Below are positions 33,259-45,022 of a DNA stretch of 64,000 bases, one piece after another. The stretch covers positions 550,881,766 to 550,945,765 of the forward strand of contig NC_077227.1 in assembly GCF_027887165.1 (NCBI RefSeq), read 5' to 3'. The position numbers and the translations under genes were made by a program. The DNA is from Monodelphis domestica (taxonomy: Eukaryota; Chordata; Mammalia; Didelphimorphia; Didelphidae). A model generated the notes under the pieces. It did not search any database and had not been told where the DNA came from. It saw nothing but the letters and a program-made list of their open reading frames with translations. Every line of letters begins with the position of its first letter. The first letter of the stretch is position 1.

Positions 33259-33446
33259 GGGGCAGGTAGATGGCTCAGTAGAAAAAGAGATAGGAGGTTC
33301 TGGGTTCAAATGTCATCTTAGATACTTCCTAGCTGTGTGTCTCTGGGAAAGTCACTTAATCCCCATTGCCTTGGCCTTACCACCTCTTCTGACTTAGATT
33401 CAATATATAATATCAAGTCTAAGACAGAAGGTAAGGATCTAAAAAA
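33259..33446 (+). repeat. Marsupial SINE with target duplication
   Basis: ggggcaggtagatggctcag head and gacagaaggtaaggatctaa tail. agtaa(a/g)tcttag on both sides (33247 and 33447). Confidence 0.9.
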
Positions 33447-34238
33447 AAGTAAGTCTTAGAGTATTATAGAAATATCTGGATTTTGGAAATATGAGTTTTA
33501 TAGAAGCATATATGTTCAGGTTTCTCATTCTAAACTCTAAGGTCTTGCTCAAAGGAGCAGGAAATAAAATGCAGAAGTGCACTCACTGGGAGTCAAGATG
33601 ACAGCATAGAGGCAGTGAAAGTTCAGACCTCTGAAAACCCTTCCATACTGATTACAAACTAAATGCTCCTAGGGGAATGAAAATCAAACCTAACAACAAC
33701 CTCCTGCTGGACTCAAGTTAAAAGGTTCATCCCCCAAAAGTCTGAATTCGAGAACACTCGGGTTTAAGGGGAAGGAAGAAGGAAGATCTCAGGACCCCTC
33801 CCCCCCAGCACTGAACCTTCAGTGGTAACTGGAATCTCTGGGTGGATAAGGGTACTGGTCTGGAGGGAGTACCTTGCGGGCAAGGCTGTGCCAGGCTCAG
33901 AGCATTGCGCACAGGTGGTGGGGAAGCAGTTGGAGAGGAAGTGCAGAGTGGGAAGCCTGGTTGTGGCAATGGAAACACTCCATATTGCCCTCCCCTTCCC
34001 AAGGTATCAGCTTCAGGGCACATCTAGCTCAACACAGCAGGACTTAATCCCATCAAAGCCTTCAGAGGGCAGTGGAGCTCAAGCTCCAACACCCCTCCCC
34101 CACAGACTACACTGAGAAATTTGCTGACAAAGCTCCAAGGGTGAAGGCTGACAGAAAAGCTGAAAACTACAGATCCAACAAAAAAAAATGAGAGGAACAA
34201 GAGCGCAGGCAACTGCAGGGAGTAAAGAAGGGGTAAAT

Positions 34239-35345
34239 ATGAGCAAACAACAGAACAAGAAAAAAGAAATTACAATTGATAGCTTCTGTACAGGCAATGA
34301 ACAAAGAGCAAATGGAACAGAGAAGGATGAGGGAACACCAAGCAAAAAAACAGAAACCCTAATGAATTGGATATAGGGTTTGGAAAAACTAAAAATACAA
34401 TTCAAAACATAATTAAGAGAGGCTGAAGACAACTGGGAAAAGAACTTAAAAAGCAAGATAAGTCATCTGGAAACAGAAAACAGTGTCTTGAAAGCTAAAA
34501 TGAATCAGCTTGAAAATGAGGCAAAGGAGATGAAAGATGAGGCAAAGAAGATAAAAGATGAGGCAAAGAAAATGAAAGATGAGGCAAAGAAGATGAAAGA
34601 TGACCTCCAAAAAAGATCAGACCATAAGGAGAAGGATGACCAAAAAGCCAGGGATGAAATCCAGTCTTTAAAAACAAGAATACAATGATTAGAAGCAAGT
34701 GACATCACAAGGCAGCAGGATACTATAAAACAAAATCAAAAGAATGAAAAATTGAGGAAAATATGAAGAACCTCATTCACAAAACAGAAGATTTAGAAAG
34801 TCATTCCAGGGGGACAACTTAAGAATCATTGGTTTACTGGAAGACCATGACAACATAAAAAGCCTAGACATTATCCTACAGGAAATTATCCAAGAAAATT
34901 GCCCTGATATTTTAGAACAATAGAGAAAAGTGAAGATTGAAAGACTCCAAAGATCACCTCCTGTACTTAATCCCCAACTGACAACACCCAGGAATGTTAT
35001 AGCCAAATTCAAGAACTATCAGTCCAAGGAAGAAAATATTACAAGCTGTCAAGAAGAAGTCATTCAGATACCATGGAAGCACCGTGAGGATAACACAGGA
35101 TCTGGCTGCATCTATACTGAAGGACTGAAAGGCATGTAATAAGACATTCTGGAAAGCAAGGGAACTAGGTCTACAAGCAAAAATCAACTACCCAACAAAA
35201 CTGACCATATTCTTATAGGGGAAAGTATGGTCATTTAACAAAATAAAAGAATTCCAAGCATTTATAAAGAAAAGACCAGACCTGAACAAAAATTTGATGC
35301 TGAAGCACAGAACTCAAGAGAATCAACAAAAGGTAATTACGAAAG
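34239..35345 (+). pseudogene. L1 ORF1 remnant
   Basis: ATG at 34239 opens MSKQQNKKKEI. The coiled coil (34488-34688) has a repeated KDEAKKM heptad. The nucleic-acid-binding part (34930-35340) is in pieces. Stops at 34374 and 34686 and later frameshifts. In intact L1 this protein coats the element's RNA. Confidence 0.85.
34515..34605 (+). repeat. 21-bp coding tandem repeat in L1 ORF1
   Basis: gatgaggcaaagaagatgaaa-type unit about four times in a row, encoding heptads of the coiled coil. Confidence 0.85.
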
Positions 35346-36063
35346 AGGGAAAAAATAAAAATAAAACCATAAAAACAAAAAACAAAAAAACTTTTTTTTA
35401 AGAGATCCAATTAGTTAAATGATATGTATCCCTATAAGAAAAGAGGTCATTGGTAACTCCTAAAAATTGTTATTATCCCCTGGGAAGCTAGAAGAATTAC
35501 ACTTAGATGGAACAGTGACAAACTGTATAGGATGAAATGCCAAGACATAAATATGTATATAGATATATGTATGCAGAAATACATATGTGTGTGTGTATAC
35601 AACTAGAGCTAAAAAAGAGGTTAATACTAAAAGAAATGGGAAAAGAAACAAAATGAGGTAAATTTATATGTCACAAAGAAGCACATGGTGGGAGCAGGGG
35701 AGACCATCAAAATACTGGAAGGATAAAGAGGTTGGAGATAGGGAATACTCAGTTCTTATGTGCATTGAAATTGACTCAAAGAGAGAAGAACAATTAAATA
35801 CATTGGGTAAGAGAATTGATTTGTGTCCTATAGGGAAGTATAAGGGTAACAAATGGACTGGCTGGGAGGGAACCAGTACAAGGGAGGGGGAGGGTGGGGG
35901 TAGTTTAAAAAGCCTGTAAAGAAAATATGAGGGTAATAAGAAGGGAGGGGGGTAGAAAGGGAAGTAAAATAAGGGTGGGAATTAGGGGGACTGATTAAAA
36001 ACAAAACATTGGTGTAGAAGCAAATAGTGAAAAAAGAAAAGGCAGAACTAGGAGTGGAAATCA

Positions 36064-39000
36064 ATATGCTGGGAAATACACAGCTGGTAATCATAACTCT
36101 GAATGTGAATGGAATGAACTCACCCATAAAATGCAAGCGAATAGCAGAGTGGATTAGAAACCAAAATCCTACCCTATGCTGTCTACAAGAAACATATGGG
36201 GAAGGTAGGCATGCATAGCATAAAAGTAAGAGGATGGAGCCAAATCTCTTGGGCATCAACTGATAAAAAGAAGGCAGGAGTAACAATTATGATATCTGTC
36301 AAAGCCAAAGTAAAAATAGATCTACTTAAAAAACATAGGGAAGGTAATTACATCCTGATAAAAGGCAGTATAGACAATGAGGAAATATCAGTACTCAACT
36401 GCATGCACCAAATGACATAGCAATCAGATTTCTAAAGGAGAAACTAGAAGAGCTCAAGGATGAAATAGATAGAAAAACTATGCTAGTGGAAGACCTGAGT
36501 CTTCCTCTATCAGAACTAGATAAATCAAACAAAAAAGAAGTAAACAAGAAAGAGGTAAGAGAAGTGAATGATATCTTAGAAAAATTAGAGTTAGTAGATA
36601 TGTGAAGAAAAATAAATAGGGACAAAAAGGAATACACCCTCTTTTTAGTAGCACATGGTATATTCACAAAGATTGACCATGTACTAGGGCATAAAAACAT
36701 GGCAAACAAGTACAAAAGAGCAGAAATAATAAATGCAACCTAAACTTTTCAGATTACAATGCAATGAAAATAATAATTAGTAAGAGTACATGGAGTGGCA
36801 AATAAAAAAAATTAATTGGAAGATAAAAAAAGGATTCTTCAAAAATTGGTCAAAGAACAAATCATAGAAACAATAATTTCATTGAAGAAAATGACAATGA
36901 TGAGACATCCCTTCAAAATCTATGGGATGCAGCCAAAGCAGTATTTGGGAGGATATTTATATCCTTGAATTCATATATTAACAAATTAGGGAGAGCAGAG
37001 GTTAATGAATTGGACATGCAAATTAAAAAACAAGAAAGTGAACAAATTAAAAATCCTCAGATGAAGACTAAATTAGAGATCCTAAAAATCAAAGGAGAAA
37101 TTAATAAAATTGAAAGTCAAAGAACTATAATTTAATAAATAAGACTAGAAGCTGGTACTTTGAAAAAACAAATAAAATAGACAAAGCAGTGGTCAAGCTA
37201 ATTAAAAAAAGGAAAGAAGAAAACCAAATTGACAGTATCCAAGATGAAAAGGGAGACCTCACCTCTAATGAAGAAAAAATTAAGGCAGTAATTAAAGACT
37301 ATTATGTCCAATTTTATGGCAATAAATATGGCAATCTAAGTGATATGGATGATTATTTACAAAAATATAAATTGCTTAGACTAACAGAGGAACAACCCCA
37401 TATCAGAAAAAGAAATTGAACAAGCCATCAAAGAACTCCCTAAGTAAAAATGCCCAGGTCCAGATGGATTCACAAATGAATTCTATTAAGCTTTCAAAGA
37501 ACAACTAATCCCAATATTATACAGAATATGCAAAGAAGGAGTTCTACCAAATTCCTTTTACAACACAAATATGGTACTGATTCCAAAGCCAGAAAGGTCA
37601 AAAAAAGAGAAAGAAAACTATAAACCAATTCCTTAATGAATATAGATGCAAAAATCTTAAATAGGATACAAGCAAAAAAACTCCAGCAAGTGATCATGAG
37701 GGTTATTCACTATGACCAGGTAGGATGCATACCAGGAATGCAAGGATGGTTCAATATTAGGAAAACCATCCACATAATTGACCATATTAACAAGCAAACT
37801 GACAAAAATCACATGATTATCTCATTAGATATAGAAAAAGCCTTTGACAAAATACAAAACTCACTCCTATTGAAAACACTAGGAAGCATAGGAATAGAAG
37901 GGCCTTTCCTAAAAATAATAAACAGTATATACCTAACCCCATCAACAAATATCATCTGCAATAGGGATAAATGAGAAGCCTTCCCAATAAGATCAGGAGT
38001 GAAACAAGGATGCCCATTATCACCTCAATTATTTAATATTGTACTAGAAACACTAGCTGTAGCAATTAGAGAAGAAAAAGAGATTGAATGTATTAAAATA
38101 GGCAATGAGGAGACCAAAGTATCACTCTTTGTAGATGACATGATAGTCTACTTAAAGAATCCTAGAGAATCAACCAAAAAGCTAGTTGAAATAATCAACA
38201 GGTTTAGTAAACTTGTAAGATATAAAATAAACCCACATAAATCATCAGCATTTCTATGTATTTCCAACACATCTCAGCAGCAAGAATTAGAAAGAGAAAT
38301 CTCATTTAAAATTACCCTAGACAATATAAAATTCTTAGGAATCTATCTGCTGAGACAAACACAAGAACTATATGAATACAATTACAAAATACTCTCCACA
38401 CAATTAAAACTAGATCTAAACAATTGGAAAAACATCGATTGCTATGGGTAGGATGAGCTAACATAATAAAAATGTATAGACAATGTATAGACCCAAATTT
38501 TTAATTTACTTATTTAGTGCCATACCCATTGAATTACCAAAAACTTTTTTACTAAACTAGAAAAAAACATAACAAAGTTCATTTGGAAGAACAAAAGATC
38601 AAGAATATCCAGGGAAATCATGAAAAAAAATGTGAAGAAAGGAGGACTTGCAGTCCCAGATCTCAAACTATATTCTAAAACAGTGGTCATCAAAACAATT
38701 TGGTACTGGCTAAGAGACAGAAAGTAGGATCAGTGGAATAGACTTGGGGTAAGTGACCTCATCAAGACAGTTTATGATAACTCCAAAGATTGCAGCTTTT
38801 GGGACCAAAATCCACTATTTGATAATAACTGCTGGGAAAATTGGAAGACAGCATGGGAGAGATTAGGTTTGGATCAACATCTCACACCCTACATCAAGAT
38901 AAACTCAGAATGGGTGAATGACTTGAATATAAAGAAGGAAACTATAAATAAATTAGGTGAACACAGCATAGTATACATGTGAGATCTTTGGGGGGGGGGA

Positions 39001-39860
39001 AAGACTTTAAAATCAAGCAAGAGCTAGGAAAAATCACAAAATGTAAAATCAATAATTTTGATGTAATCATCAAATGAAAAAGTTTTTGTACAAACAAAAC
39101 CAATGCAACCAAAATTAGAAGGGAAGTAACAAATTGGGAAATAATCTTCATAACAAAAACCTCTGACAAAGATCTAATTACTCAAATTTATGAAGAGCTA
39201 AATCAATTGTACAAAAAAATCAAGCCATTCTCCAATTGATAAATGGGCAAGGGACATGAATAGGCAATTTTCAGTTAAAGAAATCAAAACTATTAATAAG
39301 CACATGAAAAAGTGTTCTAAATCTCTTATAATCAGAGAGAAGCAAATCAAAATAACTCTAATATATCACCTCACAACTAGCAGATTGGCTAACATGACAG
39401 TGAAGGAAAGTAATGAATGCAGGAGGCGATGTGGCAAAGTTGGGACATTAATGCATTGCTGGTGGAGTTGTGAATTGATCCAACCATTTTGGATCCAACC
39501 AATTTGGCAGTATGCCTAAAGGGCGCTAAAATACTTTCTGCCCTTTGATCCAGCCATAGCACTGCTGGGTTTGTACCCCAAAGAGATCATAAGGAAAAAG
39601 ACTTGTACAAGAATATTCATAGCTGCGCTCTTTGTGGTGGCAAAAAAATTGGAAACTGAGGGGATGCCCTTCAATTGGAGAATGGCTGAAGAAATTGTGG
39701 TATATGTTGATGATGGAATACTGTTGTGCTCAAAGGAATAATAAACTGGAGGAATTTCATGTGAACTGGAATGACCTCCAAGAATTGATGCAGAGTGAAA
39801 GGAGCAGAACCAGGAGAACATTGTACACAGAGACTGACGCACTGTGGTACAATCGAATGT
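36064..39860 (+). pseudogene. L1 ORF2 remnant (endonuclease-RT)
   Basis: Endonuclease start (LNVNGMNSPIK at about 36095, LQETYGE), then RT segments with [36 protein letters not shown] and the polymerase box FVDD at 38128-38139, then the C-terminal domain (CGKVGTLMHCWW). Broken into at least eight frames. Confidence 0.88.
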
Positions 39861-40205
39861 AATGGTCTTCTCCATTAGTGTCAATGCAATGTCCCTGAAC
39901 AACCTGCAGGGAACTATGAGAAAGAACACTATCCACCTTCAGAGGAAAAACTGGGGAGTAGAAACACAGAAGAAAAACCACTGCTTGATTACATGGGTCG
40001 AGAGGATATGGTTGGGGATGTAGACTCTAAATGAACATCTTAATACAAACACCAACAACATGGAAATAGGTTTTGATCAAGGATACATGTAATACCCAGT
40101 GAAATTGTGCATCAGCTACAGGAAGGTTGGGGTAAGGAAAATAATATGATTCTTGTAACGAAGGAGTAATGTTCTAAATTGGCAAAATAAATTAATTATA
40201 AAAAA

Positions 40206-40504
40206 TGTACTCATTATGTTATTGATAGAGTGCTAGTTTGCTGGCTATAGAAGAGCAGTAAAATTCATAATAGTAATCGTTATTTTGGTCTTCTTGGCTG
40301 AAAAATTCCGAGAACTTCTAAGAATCCAGAAAAAGGTCCTCTGCCTTTATAAAGAGATCATCATGCAGTTTATAAGCCTTTATAAAGCCCCAACTATTTG
40401 CTAATGTAGTATATACTGTTCAAATCCCTATTTATACTGGCAGATTGCTCCTTGCCCCCACAGGACAACTTCTCTTCTTAGGGCTGATCCTTAGAGTTTG
40501 GGAA
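40206..40504. other. Intergenic, unique
   Basis: Nothing recognised in this short stretch between two L1 copies. Confidence 0.4.
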
Positions 40505-41260
40505 GTCTTTTCTTTTTTTAAATCTTTTAATTTTATTTTTAAATGCATTTTAATTTTTTACTTCTTTTTAAAGTATTGTTTTCTTTTAAAATTTTGAGTT
40601 TTAAATTTTCTTCCTCTTTCCCATCCCTACCCCACCTACTAAGAAAGCAAACAATATATTTTTACATGTGAAATCATACAAAACATCCTTTTAAGTCATA
40701 TTTTTTAAAAAGCTAAAAAAATAAAGGGAGAAAATTGTACTTCAATTTGCTTTGGATTTCATCAGGTCTCTCCCTAGATGTAGTTGACATTTTTCTATCA
40801 TGAGTCCTTTAGAATTGTCATGGACCATTGTACTGATCAGAGCAGCCAAGTCTTTCACAGTTGATCCTCATTACAACATTGCTTTTACTAGGAACAGTGA
40901 TCTTCCAGTTCTCACTTCACTTCACTCACTTCATAAAGGTCTTGACATTTTTTTCTGAAACCATACTCAATCATCATTTCCCACAGCCCTATAATGTCCC
41001 TTCATATGCATATGCTACAACTTATTCAGTCACTCCCCAATTGATGAGCATCCCTTCAATTTCCAATTCTTTGTCAGCACAAAGAGAGCTGCTGTAAATA
41101 TTTTTTGTACATATAGATCCTTTTCCTTTTCCTTTGATCTCTTTCTTATGCAGACCTAGTAGTGGTATTGCTAGATCAAAGGATATGAACATTTTTATAG
41201 CCCTTTGGTCATAATTCTAAATTGTTCTCTCAAATAGTTGGACCAATTCACTACTTCAAT
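40505..41260 (-). repeat. Old L1 3' end (antisense)
   Basis: T-rich start, caacttattcagtcactcccc, tttccaattctttgtcagcac, cagacctagtagtggtattgc. Confidence 0.8.
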
Positions 41261-41888
41261 AGTGGTTTGTTAATGTACATATTTTTAGTAGTATCTTTCT
41301 AATGCTATAATTGAAGATCCCTCACAGTATGATACTTATACTTAAATATTTGAAATGGGTATGTACTAAGCTGGTATAATAAGAACAGTTTATAGATAAA
41401 AACAAAATGAAACAAAACCTATCCCCAAACCAGGGACATTTTCCTCCTCAGGTAAATGCAAAATCGAGGCTCAAAATTATAATGCATGGTTTGACAAATT
41501 GGGCAACACAGTTTCTGAAAGTTCTTTTGCTGGAAGTCCTTTTCTATATGAAGTTTCCCTTAAATTTAGTATAGCTGTCTGCTAGACTTCTTGTGAGACC
41601 TAAAGCTACTTAGTCTCAATTTCACTAGTTTGTGCTTGACTCCAAATGTAGACATTGCCACTAGTCACTACTATTCTTGGGACATTTCTAGGATGCCAAT
41701 GAGAAATCTAAGTATTACAAATGTATAGAGTTCACAAGGTTGTCTTCCAATTAACAGGAGGAGAAAAAAACTCCACTCCCTTTCATCCAACCAAAGTGAC
41801 TCCCTTTCAGGGGTTTGGTTAGAACTGTTTTCTATTCTGGACTTGGAATTACTCCAGTGCTAGGTTCTAAGTTGGTTTGTTGTCTCCC
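41261..41888. other. Intergenic, unique
   Basis: Nothing recognised. Confidence 0.4.
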
Positions 41889-42000
41889 TTTTTAGACCGT
41901 AAGTTTTTGATAGTAGGTACTATCTTTGCCTTTCTTTGTGTCAATGCTCAGCACAGTGCCAGATATGTAGTGGCACTTAATAAATATATATTAACTGACT
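41889..42000 (+). repeat. L2/MIR-type 3' tail
   Basis: agtaggtactatctttgcc, ctcagcacagtgccagatatg, cttaataaatatatatt. Confidence 0.65.
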
Positions 42001-42879
42001 TTCTATTTTGTAGAAGACCAGCATAGTGTATAGTAGTTTTATGCCATCGATTCAGGCAAGTTTCAGGACTGCTAAGATTTACCTATATCTAGTTTGCAAG
42101 ATAATGATCAGGCTGAACATATTTTTATCTGCCATCCTTCAAATAATTCTAGCCTAAGAGTATGTTGGGTCCAGAACAGAGATAATTTCTCTGATTTCTC
42201 TTAAGTGGTAGGGTAGCCCTAAGCTTGGACAACTTAACTCTTTCCCACCAATTACCGATTATACAAAAGACCATTGCAAAGAACAACAAGTAAACCTATT
42301 TATCAAAGCAAACCAGTAAACAAGTGGGAGAAGTCCTAAAGATTAAAATATACCAAAGAATACACAAAAGTAAAAGAATTATTCAGCTCAAAACAAGATA
42401 AGATCACAATTCACATAGAAAGAGAAAAATCTCATCCAAGGCAAGCTCTCATCAGTCTAGCATTGCGAGTCTTTAAGGTCAAGGAACATGATGGAATTGG
42501 CTTCTGTACCTGCATATGGCACAAAAACTAGTTTTCTATTCAATGTGTGTCTTTCAACCATTTTCCTGAAGGCCCCTTTTGAAATGTTTCCCCAACCAAC
42601 TGAAGTAAATTCTTCATTCAGTTATGCATAATCACACTCAGCATTCTTTTAGCCAAGTCATGTTCAGAGAATTCATGTCTCCTCTTCCTAAAGACATGTG
42701 TGGTTGTGGGAGAGCACTCTCTAGTTTATAGGGAAAATGTTTTGTTACCATTGTTCTTATGAAGTCATTCTAGTAGATGCTTTTTTTCTGAATTGTGTCT
42801 GCTGACTGACTATTAAAAAGAGAACACTGATGGGGACTTATAAGCTATAGTTTTATGGTTAAATCCTTCCACAGACTAA
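42001..42879. other. Intergenic, unique
   Basis: No gene or repeat recognised. Confidence 0.4.
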
Positions 42880-43240
42880 CTCTAATTTACCTTTCCAGCT
42901 TTATTAAAATCCTGTTCGTATACTCTAAATTCTAGTCAAACTGGATTAGTAGCCCATTCCTTGAGATTAATGTTCAATCTTCTGCCTCCTGTGCATAAGT
43001 GCAAACCTTTCTCCATACGTATAGTGCACTCTTCTTTTTTCTTTTTTTTACTTCTGCCTCTGAATTCTTATCTTCTTTTAAAGATGCTACTTAGGTGTCA
43101 CTTCCTTCCTGAAGATTTATCTCATTTCTTCCCAGTGGCTAGTGCTTTCTCCCAACTGAAAGGATCTCATATTTACTTCTTTGTAAATGTGATTGTAATG
43201 GTGGGGTGATTAAGGGATCATACATCATCCCCCTTACATA
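42880..43240 (+). repeat. L2 LINE 3' region
   Basis: tttacctttccagctttatt, ctaaattctagtcaaactgg, gtgtcacttccttcctgaag follow the L2 3' order. Confidence 0.65.
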
Positions 43241-43544
43241 TACATGTAATGTCCTTTCCTGAACAGAATATGTTACTAGAGAGTAGGCATTATTCTCCTT
43301 TGTCTTAGGGATCATAGCTGACAAGTTGGAAATACAAAGAAAGATCAAAACTAGTACTTATTCTCAAGGAAATCACAAAGAATTACCAGTAACTTGCACA
43401 TAATAGTCGATAATGTTTATTGTGTTAAATTGAATTGAGCAATCTTAAAGGACTATAGAAATATGGGCTATTATTATACTAAAATTAACTTGGACTATCT
43501 GATTTCCAAGATTCATTTTAGTTCTAATAACTTATTATTAAATG

Positions 43545-43655
43545 AACCAGTACCATGTAAACTCTTTTAGGTCAGGTATTTTCCCCCCTTTTATACCTCT
43601 AGCACTTAATACATAATAGGTTCTTAACAAATGTTTCTTGGATTAGATTGGAGTC
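43545..43655 (+). repeat. L2/MIR-type 3' tail
   Basis: taaactcttttaggtcaggtat, cttaatacataataggttc, aacaaatgtttcttgg. Confidence 0.6.
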
Positions 43656-43974
43656 AGTGAGATAAGGCAGAAGGTTTGCTATGTCAGAAAGAATATCAAA
43701 TTTGGAATTAAAAGATATAGAAACAAATTTTAATAATGAGATTTTATACTTATGTTACTTTGATGAGCAAGTTATTTAGTTTTTCTGGTCCTTAACATCC
43801 TCCATGCAAAATAAGGGAATTGGACTAGCTGATTTCTAGAATCTTTTTTTAAAATATGTATCATTTGTGAGTTTGGGGAAGAAAAATAAAACAATGACTA
43901 TATCCATGGAATAGAAAACAGCAAAGAAATAGTCCTCCTTTAATCCCTTATGAATTTCTTATTTCTTTGTCTTT

Positions 43975-45022
43975 TTTAAAAATAATATTTTATTTGATCA
44001 TTTCCAAGCATTATTCATTAAAGACAAAGATCATTATCTTTTCCTCCCCCCAACCCCCCATAGCCGACGCGTGATTCCACTGGGTGTCACATGTGTTTTT
44101 GATTCGAACCCATTTCCATGTTGTTAATATTTGCATTAGAGTTTCGTTTAGAGTCTCTCCTCTGTCATGTCCCCTCAACCGCTGTAGTCAGGCAGTTGCT
44201 TTTCCTCAGTGTTTCTATTCCCATAGCTTATCCTTTGCTTATGCATAGTGTTTTTTCTCCTAGATCCCTGCAGATTGTTCAGGGATATTACACCACTACT
44301 GATGGAGAAGTCCATTACGTTCGATTATACCACAGTGTATTAGTCTCTGTGTACAATGTTCTCCTGGTTCTGCTCCTCTCGCTCTGTATCACTTCCTGGA
44401 GGTTGTTCTATTCTCCATGGAATTCCTCCACTTTATTATTCCTTTGAGCACAATAGTATTCCATCACCAACATATACCACAATTTGTTCAGCCATTCCCC
44501 AATTGATGGACATCCCCTCGTTTTCCAGTTTTTGGCCACCACAAAGAGCACAGCTATGAATATTTTTGTACAAGTCTTTTTGTCCATTATCTCTTTGGGG
44601 TACAGACCCAGCAGTGCTATGGCTGGATCAAAGGGCAGACATTCTTTTGTCACCCTTTGGGCATAGTTCCAAATTGCCCTCCAGAATGGTTGGATCAGTT
44701 CACAACTCCACCAGCAATGGATTGATTAATGTCCCAACTTTGCCACATCCCCTCCAGCATTTATTACTTTCCTTTGCTATCATGTTAGCCAATCTGCTAG
44801 GTGTGAGGTGATACCTCAGAGTTGTTTTGATTTGCATCTCTCTGATTATAAGTGATTTAGAACACTTCTTCATGTGCTTATTAATAGTTTTGATTTCTTT
44901 ATCTGAGAACTGCCTATCCATGTCCCTTGCCCATTTATCAATTGGAGAATGGCTTGATTTTTTGTACAATTGATTTAGCTCTTTATAAATTTGAGTAATT
45001 AAACCTTTGTCAGAGGTTTCTT
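43975..45022 (-). mobile_element. L1 3' end, copy A (antisense)
   Basis: From poly(T) and catagccgacgcgtgattcc through the ORF2 C-terminus (cacaactccaccagcaatgg, cttgcccatttatcaattgg), cut at cagaggtttc where copy B starts. Confidence 0.9.

Larger units (their letters stand above)
33590..40204 (+). mobile_element. Near full-length L1 (about 6.6 kb), inactive
   Basis: Starts gggagtcaagatgacagcatagagg (5' UTR start of the family), contains ORF1 and ORF2 remains, and ends aataaattaattataaaaaa. Imperfect target duplication: aagtgcactcac before (33577) and aatgtactcatt after (40205). Full length but with many stops and frameshifts, so old. Confidence 0.9.
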
